Source of the DNA: Tepidicaulis marinus
GTDB lineage: Bacteria; Pseudomonadota; Alphaproteobacteria; Parvibaculales; Parvibaculaceae
Direction: 5' to 3'
DNA: 64,000 nt
Assembly: GCF_000739695.1 (NCBI RefSeq)
Contig: NZ_BBIO01000001.1
Location: 356,029-420,028, forward strand
Shown here: positions 1 to 7,399 of the stretch, piece by piece
Layout of the letters: each line of letters begins with the position of its first letter
Numbering within the stretch: position 1 is the stretch's first letter
The notes under the pieces: generated by a model
The model's input: the letters and a program-made list of their open reading frames with translations, nothing else
Database searches by the model: none
What the model was told of the DNA's origin: nothing
Program-made: the position numbers and the translations under genes

Positions 1-693
1 CCATTCCGCCTCGCCCCAGCCAAGCCCGCATTCGGCCCAGTCGAGAAGACCGAAACCGGCTTCAGGGTCGTAGAAGACGTTTTCAAGATGCAGATCGCCG
101 TGGAGAAAAACCGGCGCGGCGGTTTCTTCTTCAAGGCCCTTACCGATCAGATCCGCCATGGCCAGAAGCTCGGGCGCGGAAAGGCGCGCGCGGGCAAGCT
201 GCAAGAACCGCTGCAAGGGATCGCCGGGCGCAGGCTCGGGCGCAGGCAGCGCGTGAAGGCAGGCAAGGGCGGCGCCCAGTTCCTCGCCCATTTCATCGGC
301 GCTGCGCCGGGCAAGGGCCTGCGGGTGGGAAAGCGGCAGGCCGGAAAGGCGGTCCATGCGCAGCCAGTGGCCCAGCGGGCCATGCGGGCCGTTGATCCCG
401 CTCAGACCCCCATGGGCGTGCAGGCGGGGCGCGCGGAACGCATTGGGCAGCGCGGCATCTTGCAGATGGCTAAGCGCCAGCACCTCGCGCCGGTATACCC
501 CTTCCGCCGCGCCGAGCGCCCGGCCCTGGCCGACGGTTTTCAGTACGCTGCCATCGCCAAGATCGAAAACCGGCCCGCGCAGGCCCGCGCCGATCACCGG
601 CCAGGGCGGGGCGGGGAGCTTATGGCCGTCTTCCGCCAGTCTTTCGTAAAGGAGGCGGCTGAGCGCATCGGCTTGGTCGGGGCTGAGGATCAT
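1..693 (-). CDS. APH-fold phosphotransferase family protein, partial (C-terminus off the left edge)
   Basis: An uninterrupted minus-strand frame runs from an ATG at 693 to the window edge, giving 231 codons with no stop. The residues HGDLHLENVFYD near position 200 match the catalytic loop of aminoglycoside phosphotransferase-like kinases (HGDxxxxN), and DWAE about 15 residues later matches the metal-binding Asp motif. The N-terminal part (PVFDLGDGSVLKTV) fits the nucleotide-binding lobe with its Lys. The family phosphorylates small molecules such as aminoglycosides, choline or homoserine. The substrate cannot be told here, and resistance should not be assumed. The gene is co-oriented with the di-iron gene upstream but separated from it by a good terminator, so it is probably transcribed independently. 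Confidence 0.85.
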   Translation of the reverse strand, partial: MILSPDQADALSRLLYERLAEDGHKLPAPPWPVIGAGLRGPVFDLGDGSVLKTVGQGRALGAAEGVYRREVLALSHLQDAALPNAFRAPRLHAHGGLSGINGPHGPLGHWLRMDRLSGLPLSHPQALARRSADEMGEELGAALACLHALPAPEPAPGDPLQRFLQLARARLSAPELLAMADLIGKGLEEETAAPVFLHGDLHLENVFYDPEAGFGLLDWAECGLGWGEAEW

Positions 694-734
694 GGTGCAT
701 CTTAAGGAGCGGGCGGGTTCAGGAGCAAGCGGGC

Positions 735-764
735 AAAAAAAGAGCGGCCCGGGGGCCGCTCTTT
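735..764 (-). terminator. Rho-independent terminator after the di-iron protein gene
   Basis: Read on the minus strand, AAAGAGCGGC and GCCGCTCTTT form a GC-rich hairpin followed by a run of seven T. It lies just downstream of the stop at 792, so it ends the 792-1919 transcript. Confidence 0.85.
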
Positions 765-791
765 CGCATCGAGGGAGGTAAGAGGTGCTGC

Positions 792-1919
792 TTACTCGGC
801 AGCGGATACGTTCGAGAGCGCATCGGTGTTCGTGCTGAAGTTGATCGTCTTCAGGTACTTGATACCTTCTTCGGCGATGTCGTCGCCGACCATCCGGTCG
901 CCTTCATTGCGCAGCTCGTCCATATCCACATAGGTGGCATAGAAGGCTTTCGTGCGGTCGGTGATGATGCCGGCCTTCAGCAGCGTCTTGATCAGTACGC
1001 GGAAGATATTCGTGCCTTCCTTCATCTGCTCGCGGCGGTCGTCGTCCGTCACCGCTTCGATCATTTCCGCCTGCACGGTTTCCCAGTCGAGGCCGAACTG
1101 CGGATAAAGCACTTTCTTCTGCTCGGGGTTCACGAGGTTGAAGAGCAGCGTCTGGAAGCAATGGGCTGCCCAATCCTCGATGATCTCCTGTTCTTCCTTG
1201 GAAAGTTTCGGGATCGTGCGGTCGGCCCAGATCTTGCCGAATTTGTGGTGGAAGGCTTCGTCCGTCATGACGAGCTGCGTCAGCTTGACGAGCAGCGGGT
1301 CGTTGGAGCGGGTGTAGAGCGAGGCGAAGGCGCCCATGGCAAGGCCTTCGACCAGCATCTGCATGCCGACGATCTTTTTATAGACTTCCGGCGCGTTGAC
1401 GATATCCGTCAGCAGATCGCCCAGCGTCTGGCCGACGGGCAGCGGCTTGCCCCAGCGGGCCTGCACGTAGCGGGAGAATGCCGTGACGTGACGGGCTTCT
1501 TCGCGCGTCTGGTTGGCGGCATATTCCTGTGCGCCCGGATCGCGCAGAATGTGGCAGAGGCTCGCGGAAAGGTTCAGCGCGCCTTGCTCGCCATGCAGAA
1601 TGGCGGAAAGCATCCAGCGGGCGCTTTCGTTGGCGAAGCGGATTTTCTCTTTTTCGGAGAGCTTCTGGAAACAGGGCAGGCGGAGCTCGACGATGAACTC
1701 TTCCGGCATGATCATCTCGTTCTCCATGTCGAAGGACTCGGAGAAGTCGATATATTTCTCGTCCAGCGGATCCCAGAAATGGTCATGGGTCGCGGAAATG
1801 ATCTTGTCGAACGCCGTCGAACGCGCACCGTAGCGCTCGACATCCATCATGGCCGGAAAATCATCCGGCGCGACGGCATCATAAGCTTCGTCTTTGGTGA
1901 TCTGACGAATGTCGGTCAT
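792..1919 (-). CDS. Ferritin-like (R2-type) di-iron protein
   Basis: This 375-residue protein carries a complete carboxylate-bridged di-iron signature: Glu111 (HGEQGALN), Glu141-x-x-His144 (EEARH), Glu191 (VEGLAMG) and Glu221-x-x-His224 (DEAFHH). This four-Glu, two-His pattern on four helices is the arrangement of R2 ribonucleotide reductase, AurF-type N-oxygenases and related oxidases. The protein lacks an obvious class I RNR context: no nrdA is nearby and no R2 C-terminal tail is recognisable. It is therefore best called an R2-like oxidase or oxygenase of unknown substrate. A good ribosome site (CTGGAGGAC) precedes the ATG. A 9-bp inverted repeat lies about 165 bp upstream. It is transcribed away from the MMPL exporter and ends at a strong terminator, so it is monocistronic. 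Confidence 0.8.
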   Translation of the reverse strand: MTDIRQITKDEAYDAVAPDDFPAMMDVERYGARSTAFDKIISATHDHFWDPLDEKYIDFSESFDMENEMIMPEEFIVELRLPCFQKLSEKEKIRFANESARWMLSAILHGEQGALNLSASLCHILRDPGAQEYAANQTREEARHVTAFSRYVQARWGKPLPVGQTLGDLLTDIVNAPEVYKKIVGMQMLVEGLAMGAFASLYTRSNDPLLVKLTQLVMTDEAFHHKFGKIWADRTIPKLSKEEQEIIEDWAAHCFQTLLFNLVNPEQKKVLYPQFGLDWETVQAEMIEAVTDDDRREQMKEGTNIFRVLIKTLLKAGIITDRTKAFYATYVDMDELRNEGDRMVGDDIAEEGIKYLKTINFSTNTDALSNVSAAE

Positions 1920-2671
1920 TTAGTCCTCCAGAAGCGGCACAATGGCAGAGCGTCCGGTTGTCCCGGCGTCTTTGCCCGATTGAACGCAAAAGCGCGCCCG
2001 GCCCTTGATCAGGCCTTCAAAGGCTACGCCGTCGTTCCCTACCAGATTGTCAAGATAGGGGGCGGGAGGGGCGCTTTCAAGCTAAAAATGACGGTTGTGT
2101 CATTTTTCTATTAAGCATAGTTATCGTAAGCTTATCAAAGCTGGGTGAAGAGGCAGAAGGTGCCGCCGGCGGCTTTCACGGGGCAAATTGGTTAAAATTG
2201 AAGCAATCGGAGGGCGGGGGAGATGGCCCGGGCGGCGGCGGCGGCGAAAGGGACGGTAAACGGCCTGCGGCGCAGCGTCCCTTTTTGTGTGCGCGGCGTT
2301 ACATTTCCCAAAAAACTGTGCTATCGAGCGTCAGGTTGGGCGAAAACTGCAAGCCAATTCAGGCGCCATAATGTTAGTCTGCCCAGCCGGGGACGTAAAA
2401 AGAAGAACCGGAGAACCGGCAAGCGGGAACAAACATGGGAGGGGGTCCGACTGTTGCGTATGCGACTGGCGTAGCACCTAATTGGATCAGGAAAGAGGCC
2501 TGTCTATCAGGACAATCTGACCCGGTCATACCCCCCAAAGTTTGATGACCAACCCCGTGCTTGATGCGTGGACGGATGATCCCTCCTTGCATGAAGCTGC
2601 GGGTCGCGGGAGCGTTGATAAGTAAATAAGGGGGCCGCACAAGTGCGCGGCTTAGGAAACGGGATAGGTCC
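1920..2671. other. Long divergent intergenic region (752 bp)
   Basis: The region separates the di-iron gene from the exporter gene. It holds the 2084-2107 palindrome and presumably both promoters. Short open frames exist (for example 2223-2474 on the plus strand), but their Arg-rich predicted products look like noncoding sequence. I recognise no RNA gene or riboswitch. The roughly 300 bp nearest the exporter form a long leader with several possible hairpins, which I cannot assign. Confidence 0.5.
2084..2107. promoter_or_regulatory. Palindrome upstream of the di-iron gene, candidate operator
   Basis: AAAAATGAC, a 6-bp spacer and GTCATTTTT form a perfect 9-bp inverted repeat in otherwise GC-rich surroundings. 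TGAC/GTCA half-sites of this geometry are typical of TetR- or GntR-type operators. No regulator gene adjoins it, so the binding protein is unknown. Confidence 0.5.
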
Positions 2672-5032
2672 ATGGTCAAGTTATTGGAAGCCTTAGTCTT
2701 CAAGACGCGCGCGCTTATTCTCGCGTGTCTTGCCGTATTCACGGTGATTTGCGGCTACTCAGCCGTGCAGCTGAGTTTGGATGCAGGCTTCGACAAGCAG
2801 TTGCCCAACGGGCACGAGTACATTCAAACGTTCCAGGAATATCGTGAGAAGCTTTTCGGCTCGAACCGCATCATCGTGGTTCTGGAAGCCAAGGAAGGCA
2901 CGGTCTGGAACAAGGAATTCTTCCAGACATATAAAAATCTCACGGACGATATTTTCTTCCTGCCCGGCGTCGCCCGTCACACCGTGACGAGCCTTTGGAC
3001 CCCGAACACCCGTTACCTTGAAATTACCGAAGAGGGGATCCGGGCCGATGACGTGATCGGCGGCAATGTGACCGCCGAGACGATGACCGAGGACGACCTT
3101 GGCAACATCGAGAACAACGTCATTCGCGGCGGCTTTGTCGGGCGTCTTGTGGCGGAGGATTTCACGGCGGCGATGATCACCGCCGAGCTTCTGGAATATA
3201 ACCCGCAGACCCAGAAGAAACTCGACTATTTCGATCTGGCCGCGAAGCTGGAGAAGGAAATCCGCTCCAAGTACGAAGTCGAAGGCGGGGACTACAATGT
3301 CCGCATCATCGGCTTTGCGAAACTGATCGGCGACATTGCCGACGGGGCGCAGACTGTGGTGATCTTCTTCATTGCCGCCTTCATTTTGACGGTGCTGTCG
3401 GTTTACCTCTATTCGCGCTCTGCGATCCTGACCTTCCTGCCGCTCTTCTGCTCGCTGACCTCGCTGGTCTGGCAGTTCGGCATTCTGCACTTCCTCGGCT
3501 ACGGGCTCGACCCGCTGGCCATTCTCGTGCCCTTCCTCGTCTTTGCCATCGGGGTGAGCCACGGGGTGCAGCAGATCAACCTGATCACGGCTGAAATCAG
3601 CCGCGGGGCGAATGCCGAAGAAGCGGCCCGTTCCAGCTTCTCCGGTCTCCTGATCCCCGGCACCATGGCGCTGGTCACGGACCTTGTGGGTTTCGGCACG
3701 CTCTACATGATCGAAATCCAGATGATCCAGGAACTGGCCATCACCGCCTCGATCGGTGTGGCGCTGAAGATCATCACGAACCTTCTCATGCTGCCCATTC
3801 TGGCAAGCTACTTCACCTTCGATGAAGGCTTTGCCGACCGTGTGGCCCGTGCCCGCGAGTTCCGCATGAAAATCATGAACGTGCTGGGCAATATCGCGAA
3901 CCCGAAAACGGCGGTGGTGACGTTCCTCATCTCCGTTACGCTCTTCGTGGTGGCGGTGATCGAAAGCCAGAACCGGCATGTGGGCGCGCTGCACCCCGGC
4001 TCGCCGGAACTGAAGGACGATGCGCGCTATAACGTCGATTCCAACGTCATTGCCGGCAAGTTCGCGCTTGGCCTCAACCTCCTCACCGTGGTTGTGGAAA
4101 CGCCGTCGGAGGCCTGTATCAAATATCCTTACATGGAATATTTGAACCGCTTCTCCTGGCACATGCAGAACGTGGACGGCGTGTCGCTGGTGCTTTCGCT
4201 GCCTTACGCGGCCAAGAACTCCTCCTCGGGCTGGAACGAGGGCAACCTGAAATGGCGGGCGCTGCCGCGCAACCAGTTCGCGCTGGTGCAGGCCGTGGGC
4301 CCCGTGCCGCCCTCCACGGGTCTTCTCAACCAGGACTGCTCGGTGCTCTCGCAGCTGATCTTCCTGGAAGACTCGAAAGCGACGACCATCGAAACGGCGG
4401 TCGAGGCAGTGGAGCAATACCGCGCCGAAAACCCGCTTGAAGGCGTCACCATCCGTCTGGCCTCCGGTAACATGGGCGTGCAGGCGGCGGTGAACGATGC
4501 CATCGAGGAAGCCGAGCTTCCGATGATCCTCTGGGTCTATGTGGCGATCGTGGCGCTGGTAATCCTGACCTACCGCGACTGGCGCGCGACGGTGGCCTGT
4601 ACGGTGCCGCTGACCTTCGCCACGTTCTTCGGCTACTGGTTCATGGAGATCCTGCAGATCGGTCTGACGGTGGCGACGCTGCCGGTGATCGTGCTGGCGG
4701 TCGGCCTCGGCGTGGACTACGCGTTCTATATCTACAACCGCGTGCAGTTCCACCTGGCCGAAGGGTTCAATGTGACGGATGCCTACAAGCAGACGCTGCA
4801 TGAAACCGGCATGGCCGTGGTCTTCACCGCCATCACCATGGCGATCGGTGTGTCGACCTGGACCTTCTCGCCGCTGAAATTCCAGGCGGATATGGGTCTG
4901 CTGCTGACCTTCATGTTCATGACCAACATGATCATGGCGATCACGACACTGCCCTCCATCGCGGTGATCCTGGACATGATCTTCCCGCGCAAGAAGCCGG
5001 TGAAAGCGCCGTCGGGCGCGCTCGCCCACTAA
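2672..5032 (+). CDS. MMPL/RND superfamily transporter
   Basis: This 786-residue inner-membrane protein has the duplicated RND layout. There is one N-terminal membrane helix (about 12-32), a periplasmic loop to about 225, five helices between about 228 and 425, a second periplasmic loop, and five more helices near the C-terminus. The second half contains LAVGLGVDYAFYIYNR, the sterol-sensing/RND core motif, and the first half contains the equivalent FAIGVSHGVQQIN. The size and lack of a long AcrB-like docking domain place it in the MMPL/hopanoid-exporter-like group, which moves lipids or other hydrophobic compounds using the proton gradient. No membrane-fusion partner is adjacent. A weak GGGA site lies close to the ATG. 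A hairpin follows the stop. The substrate is unknown. Confidence 0.85.
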   Translation: MVKLLEALVFKTRALILACLAVFTVICGYSAVQLSLDAGFDKQLPNGHEYIQTFQEYREKLFGSNRIIVVLEAKEGTVWNKEFFQTYKNLTDDIFFLPGVARHTVTSLWTPNTRYLEITEEGIRADDVIGGNVTAETMTEDDLGNIENNVIRGGFVGRLVAEDFTAAMITAELLEYNPQTQKKLDYFDLAAKLEKEIRSKYEVEGGDYNVRIIGFAKLIGDIADGAQTVVIFFIAAFILTVLSVYLYSRSAILTFLPLFCSLTSLVWQFGILHFLGYGLDPLAILVPFLVFAIGVSHGVQQINLITAEISRGANAEEAARSSFSGLLIPGTMALVTDLVGFGTLYMIEIQMIQELAITASIGVALKIITNLLMLPILASYFTFDEGFADRVARAREFRMKIMNVLGNIANPKTAVVTFLISVTLFVVAVIESQNRHVGALHPGSPELKDDARYNVDSNVIAGKFALGLNLLTVVVETPSEACIKYPYMEYLNRFSWHMQNVDGVSLVLSLPYAAKNSSSGWNEGNLKWRALPRNQFALVQAVGPVPPSTGLLNQDCSVLSQLIFLEDSKATTIETAVEAVEQYRAENPLEGVTIRLASGNMGVQAAVNDAIEEAELPMILWVYVAIVALVILTYRDWRATVACTVPLTFATFFGYWFMEILQIGLTVATLPVIVLAVGLGVDYAFYIYNRVQFHLAEGFNVTDAYKQTLHETGMAVVFTAITMAIGVSTWTFSPLKFQADMGLLLTFMFMTNMIMAITTLPSIAVILDMIFPRKKPVKAPSGALAH

Positions 5033-5081
5033 GCGGGAAACGGACCGGGTGTTTGATCCGGATCAAAACAAATGCTGAGAT

Positions 5082-5116
5082 GACGCCGCCGAGGGACATT
5101 TGCCTTCGGCGGCGTT
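5082..5116 (+). terminator. Hairpin downstream of the MMPL gene
   Basis: GACGCCGCCGA and TCGGCGGCGTT pair over 11 bp with one G-T wobble and are followed by ATCATTT. The T-tract is poor, so this is a probable rather than certain intrinsic terminator. Confidence 0.6.
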
Positions 5117-5223
5117 ATCATTTCCGGGCCGGGACGAGAACGCGGCCAGCACAGCACAGGTCAGCACAAACAGCGCTGCCGGCTGGGCGGTGCGGCAAGG
5201 GCCCCGCAAAAGGAGGAACGCAT

Positions 5224-5679
5224 ATGTTGGACCGTATCTTGAATTTTATTGCCCGGGGACCGGCAGCGCCTGCCCCGCAATTGGAAAGCGCGGCAACGCG
5301 GCGCGAGCTGGCGGCGGCGGCCTTGATGGTCGAGGCGGCCCGGCTCGACAAAAGCTTCGATGCCGCCGAGCGCGCGGCGATCATCCGCGTGGTGAAAGAG
5401 CGCTTCAGCCTGTCGCCGGAAGATGCGACCGAGCTTGTGGCGGTGGCCGAGCAGGCCGAGCGGCGCAATTACGACCCCTGGGTCTTTGTCGAAACGGTAA
5501 AGCGGTCTTTCTCCGAGGAAGAAAAGAAGGACCTTCTGAAAGCGCTCTGGCAAGTGGCCTATGCCGATGGCGGTCTGCATAAGTTCGAGAGCTATCTCGT
5601 CAATCATGTCTCCAAGCAATTGGGCTTGAGCAAGGAAGATTGCGAAACCGCCCGCAAAGCGGCTGAAGAGGCGGCTTGA
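5224..5679 (+). CDS. TerB-like (TerB family) small helical protein
   Basis: The product has 151 residues. I chose the ATG at 5224 because a near-perfect Shine-Dalgarno (AAAGGAGG) lies just upstream; a longer open frame to 5053 runs back through the preceding terminator and is not credible. The sequence is all-helical and acidic. Two similar segments (MVEAARLDKSFDAAERAAI and LWQVAYADGGLHKFE) carry the acidic pattern of the TerB fold, which binds divalent metal in characterised members. A role in tellurite resistance is not implied by one stand-alone TerB, and no ter operon is nearby. The function is unknown. The gene is closed by a strong terminator. Confidence 0.75.
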   Translation: MLDRILNFIARGPAAPAPQLESAATRRELAAAALMVEAARLDKSFDAAERAAIIRVVKERFSLSPEDATELVAVAEQAERRNYDPWVFVETVKRSFSEEEKKDLLKALWQVAYADGGLHKFESYLVNHVSKQLGLSKEDCETARKAAEEAA

Positions 5680-5728
5680 GCGGCCGTTGCCCGCAGGGCC
5701 GGTGAAAATCCGCCGGTTTGGACGCAAG

Positions 5729-5760
5729 AAGGAGAGGCACTGCCTCTCCTTTTGTTTTTT
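5729..5760 (+). terminator. Rho-independent terminator after the terB-like gene
   Basis: GGAGAGGCA and TGCCTCTCC form a tight hairpin followed by TTTTGTTTTTT. Confidence 0.9.
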
Positions 5761-5779
5761 AGAATTATTATAATATAGC

Positions 5780-5808
5780 TTGACGGATGGGCGCTCACTC
5801 CTTACATT
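5780..5808 (+). promoter_or_regulatory. Sigma-70-type promoter of the catalase gene
   Basis: TTGACG at 5780-5785 and TACATT at 5803-5808 are separated by exactly 17 bp in an AT-rich stretch. Transcription would start near 5815, about 30 bp before the catalase ATG. The -10 element overlaps the palindrome at 5807-5833. Confidence 0.65.
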
Positions 5809-5833
5809 GGAATTGTTCTAAACAGAATTCCAA
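5807..5833. promoter_or_regulatory. Operator-like palindrome over the catalase promoter
   Basis: TTGGAATT and AATTCCAA form a perfect 8-bp inverted repeat with an 11-bp spacer, overlapping the -10 element and likely start site. Within it, TTGGAA-N3-TTCTAA (5807-5821) is one mismatch from a dyad resembling the iron-control element bound by Irr in rhizobia. A bound protein here would block RNA polymerase. Which regulator binds is an inference. Confidence 0.55.
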
Positions 5834-5845
5834 GGGGAATGAGCC

Positions 5846-7303
5846 ATGTCCGACACACCGCGTTTGACGACCGCCGGCGGCGCGCCGGTCGCCGATAATC
5901 AAAACTCCATGACGGCTGGTCCGCGCGGCCCGCTTTTAATGCAGGACGTGCATCTCATCGAAAAGCTCGCCCATTTCAACCGCGAGCGGATCCCCGAGCG
6001 CGTGGTCCATGCCAAAGGTTCGGGCGCCTTCGGCACCTTCACGGTGACGAACGACATTTCCAAATACACGAAGGCGAAAATTTTCGGCGATGTGGGCAAG
6101 AAGACGGAAATGCTGGCGCGCTTTTCCACCGTGGCCGGAGAAGCGGGCGCGGCGGATGCCGAACGCGACGTGCGCGGCTTCGCGCTTAAATTCTATACCG
6201 AGGAAGGCAACTGGGATCTGGTCGGCAACAACACGCCGGTCTTCTTCATCCGCGATCCCTTGAAATTCCCCGACTTCATTCATTCGCAAAAACGCGACCC
6301 GAAAAGCCATTTGCGCTCCGGCACAATGCAGTGGGATTTCTGGTCTCATTCGCCCGAAAGCCTGCATCAGGTGACGATCCTCTTTTCCGAGCGCGGCCAG
6401 CCGAAAACGCTGCGCCATATGAACGGCTATGGCAGCCACACCTATTCCTTCATCAATGAAGAGAACGAACGCTTTTGGGTGAAATTCCACTTCAAGACCA
6501 TGCAAGGCATCGAGACCAATAGCGGCGATGAAGTGGCAAAGCTCATCGGCGAGGACCGGGAGAGCCATCAGCGCGATCTCTTCACCTCGATCGAAGAGGG
6601 CAATTACCCCAAATGGCGGCTGATGGTGCAGATCATGCCCGAGGCCGATGCGGAAAAGACCTGGTACAATCCCTTCGATCTCACCAAGGTCTGGCCGCAT
6701 GGTGATTATCCGCTCATCGAAGTCGGCATCATGGAGCTCAACCGCAATCCGGAAAACTATTTCGCCGATATCGAGCAGGCCGCTTTCGAGCCCAATAACA
6801 CGGTGCCCGGTATCGGCTTCTCGCCGGACAAGATGCTGCAGTCGCGTCTCTTTGCCTATCAGGATGCGCACCGCTACCGGCTCGGCGTGAACTATACGCA
6901 GATCCCGGCCAACAAGCCGCGCTGTCCGGTGCATTCCTATCAGCGCGACGGGGCGATGCGGGTGGACGGCAATGGCGGCGCGGCGCCCGTCTATGAGCCC
7001 AACAGTTTCGGTGGGCCGGTGGACGGCGCGCGCTTCAAAGAGCCGCCGCTAAAAATTTCCGGCGACGCGGATCATTACGATCACCGCGAAGGCAATGACG
7101 ATTACCGCCAGGCGGGCGATCTTTTCCGTCTGATGAACGAGGTGCAGAAGACGCATCTCCTCGATGCCATTGCCGGCGCCATGAACGGCGTGCCGGAAGA
7201 CATTCAGCGCCGCCAGATCGGCCATTTCCTGAAGGCCGACAAGGCTTACGGGGAAGGTGTCGCAAGCCGCCTCGGCCTCTCGGTTGCAGACGCCGCCGAA
7301 TAG
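5846..7303 (+). CDS. katA: Haem catalase (small-subunit, monofunctional)
   Basis: The 485-residue product breaks hydrogen peroxide into water and oxygen. The distal His is His55 in [15 protein letters not shown], the catalytic Asn is Asn128 in [11 protein letters not shown], and the haem-ligating Tyr is Tyr338 in [14 protein letters not shown]. The length fits the roughly 480-500-residue small-subunit catalases, and there is no C-terminal flavodoxin-like domain. There is no signal peptide, so it is cytoplasmic. The gene stands alone between two terminators with its own promoter and an overlapping palindrome. This suggests regulation by an iron- or peroxide-responsive repressor. A GGGG-rich ribosome site lies just before the ATG. 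Confidence 0.95.
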   Translation: MSDTPRLTTAGGAPVADNQNSMTAGPRGPLLMQDVHLIEKLAHFNRERIPERVVHAKGSGAFGTFTVTNDISKYTKAKIFGDVGKKTEMLARFSTVAGEAGAADAERDVRGFALKFYTEEGNWDLVGNNTPVFFIRDPLKFPDFIHSQKRDPKSHLRSGTMQWDFWSHSPESLHQVTILFSERGQPKTLRHMNGYGSHTYSFINEENERFWVKFHFKTMQGIETNSGDEVAKLIGEDRESHQRDLFTSIEEGNYPKWRLMVQIMPEADAEKTWYNPFDLTKVWPHGDYPLIEVGIMELNRNPENYFADIEQAAFEPNNTVPGIGFSPDKMLQSRLFAYQDAHRYRLGVNYTQIPANKPRCPVHSYQRDGAMRVDGNGGAAPVYEPNSFGGPVDGARFKEPPLKISGDADHYDHREGNDDYRQAGDLFRLMNEVQKTHLLDAIAGAMNGVPEDIQRRQIGHFLKADKAYGEGVASRLGLSVADAAE

Positions 7304-7355
7304 CTTTGAGTGATCAAAGAGCAGGCGCCGGTTCCAAGCCATAAGGCGCCTCTTG

Positions 7356-7396
7356 AAGCCCGTGACCCTCCAGCTCCCTGGGTCACGGGCTTTTCT
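7356..7396 (+). terminator. Rho-independent terminator after the catalase gene
   Basis: AAGCCCGTGACCC and GGGTCACGGGCTT form a 13-bp perfect stem with an 11-nt loop, followed by TTCTTT. Confidence 0.9.
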
Positions 7397-7399
7397 TTG

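Noticed and set aside
1..693. Aminoglycoside resistance gene
   Set aside because: The catalytic motif shows the APH fold, but this fold covers many metabolic kinases. No resistance context or close match to known resistance enzymes can be seen.
2223..2474. 83-codon plus-strand frame with a purine-rich site before it
   Set aside because: The Arg/Lys-rich, patternless peptide with no family resemblance sits in a divergent promoter region. The GGAGGG stretch is probably chance.
2759..5029. 756-codon open frame antisense to the MMPL transporter gene
   Set aside because: It is His/Arg/Gln-rich with no fold signature. It arises from the strong third-position GC bias of the sense gene.
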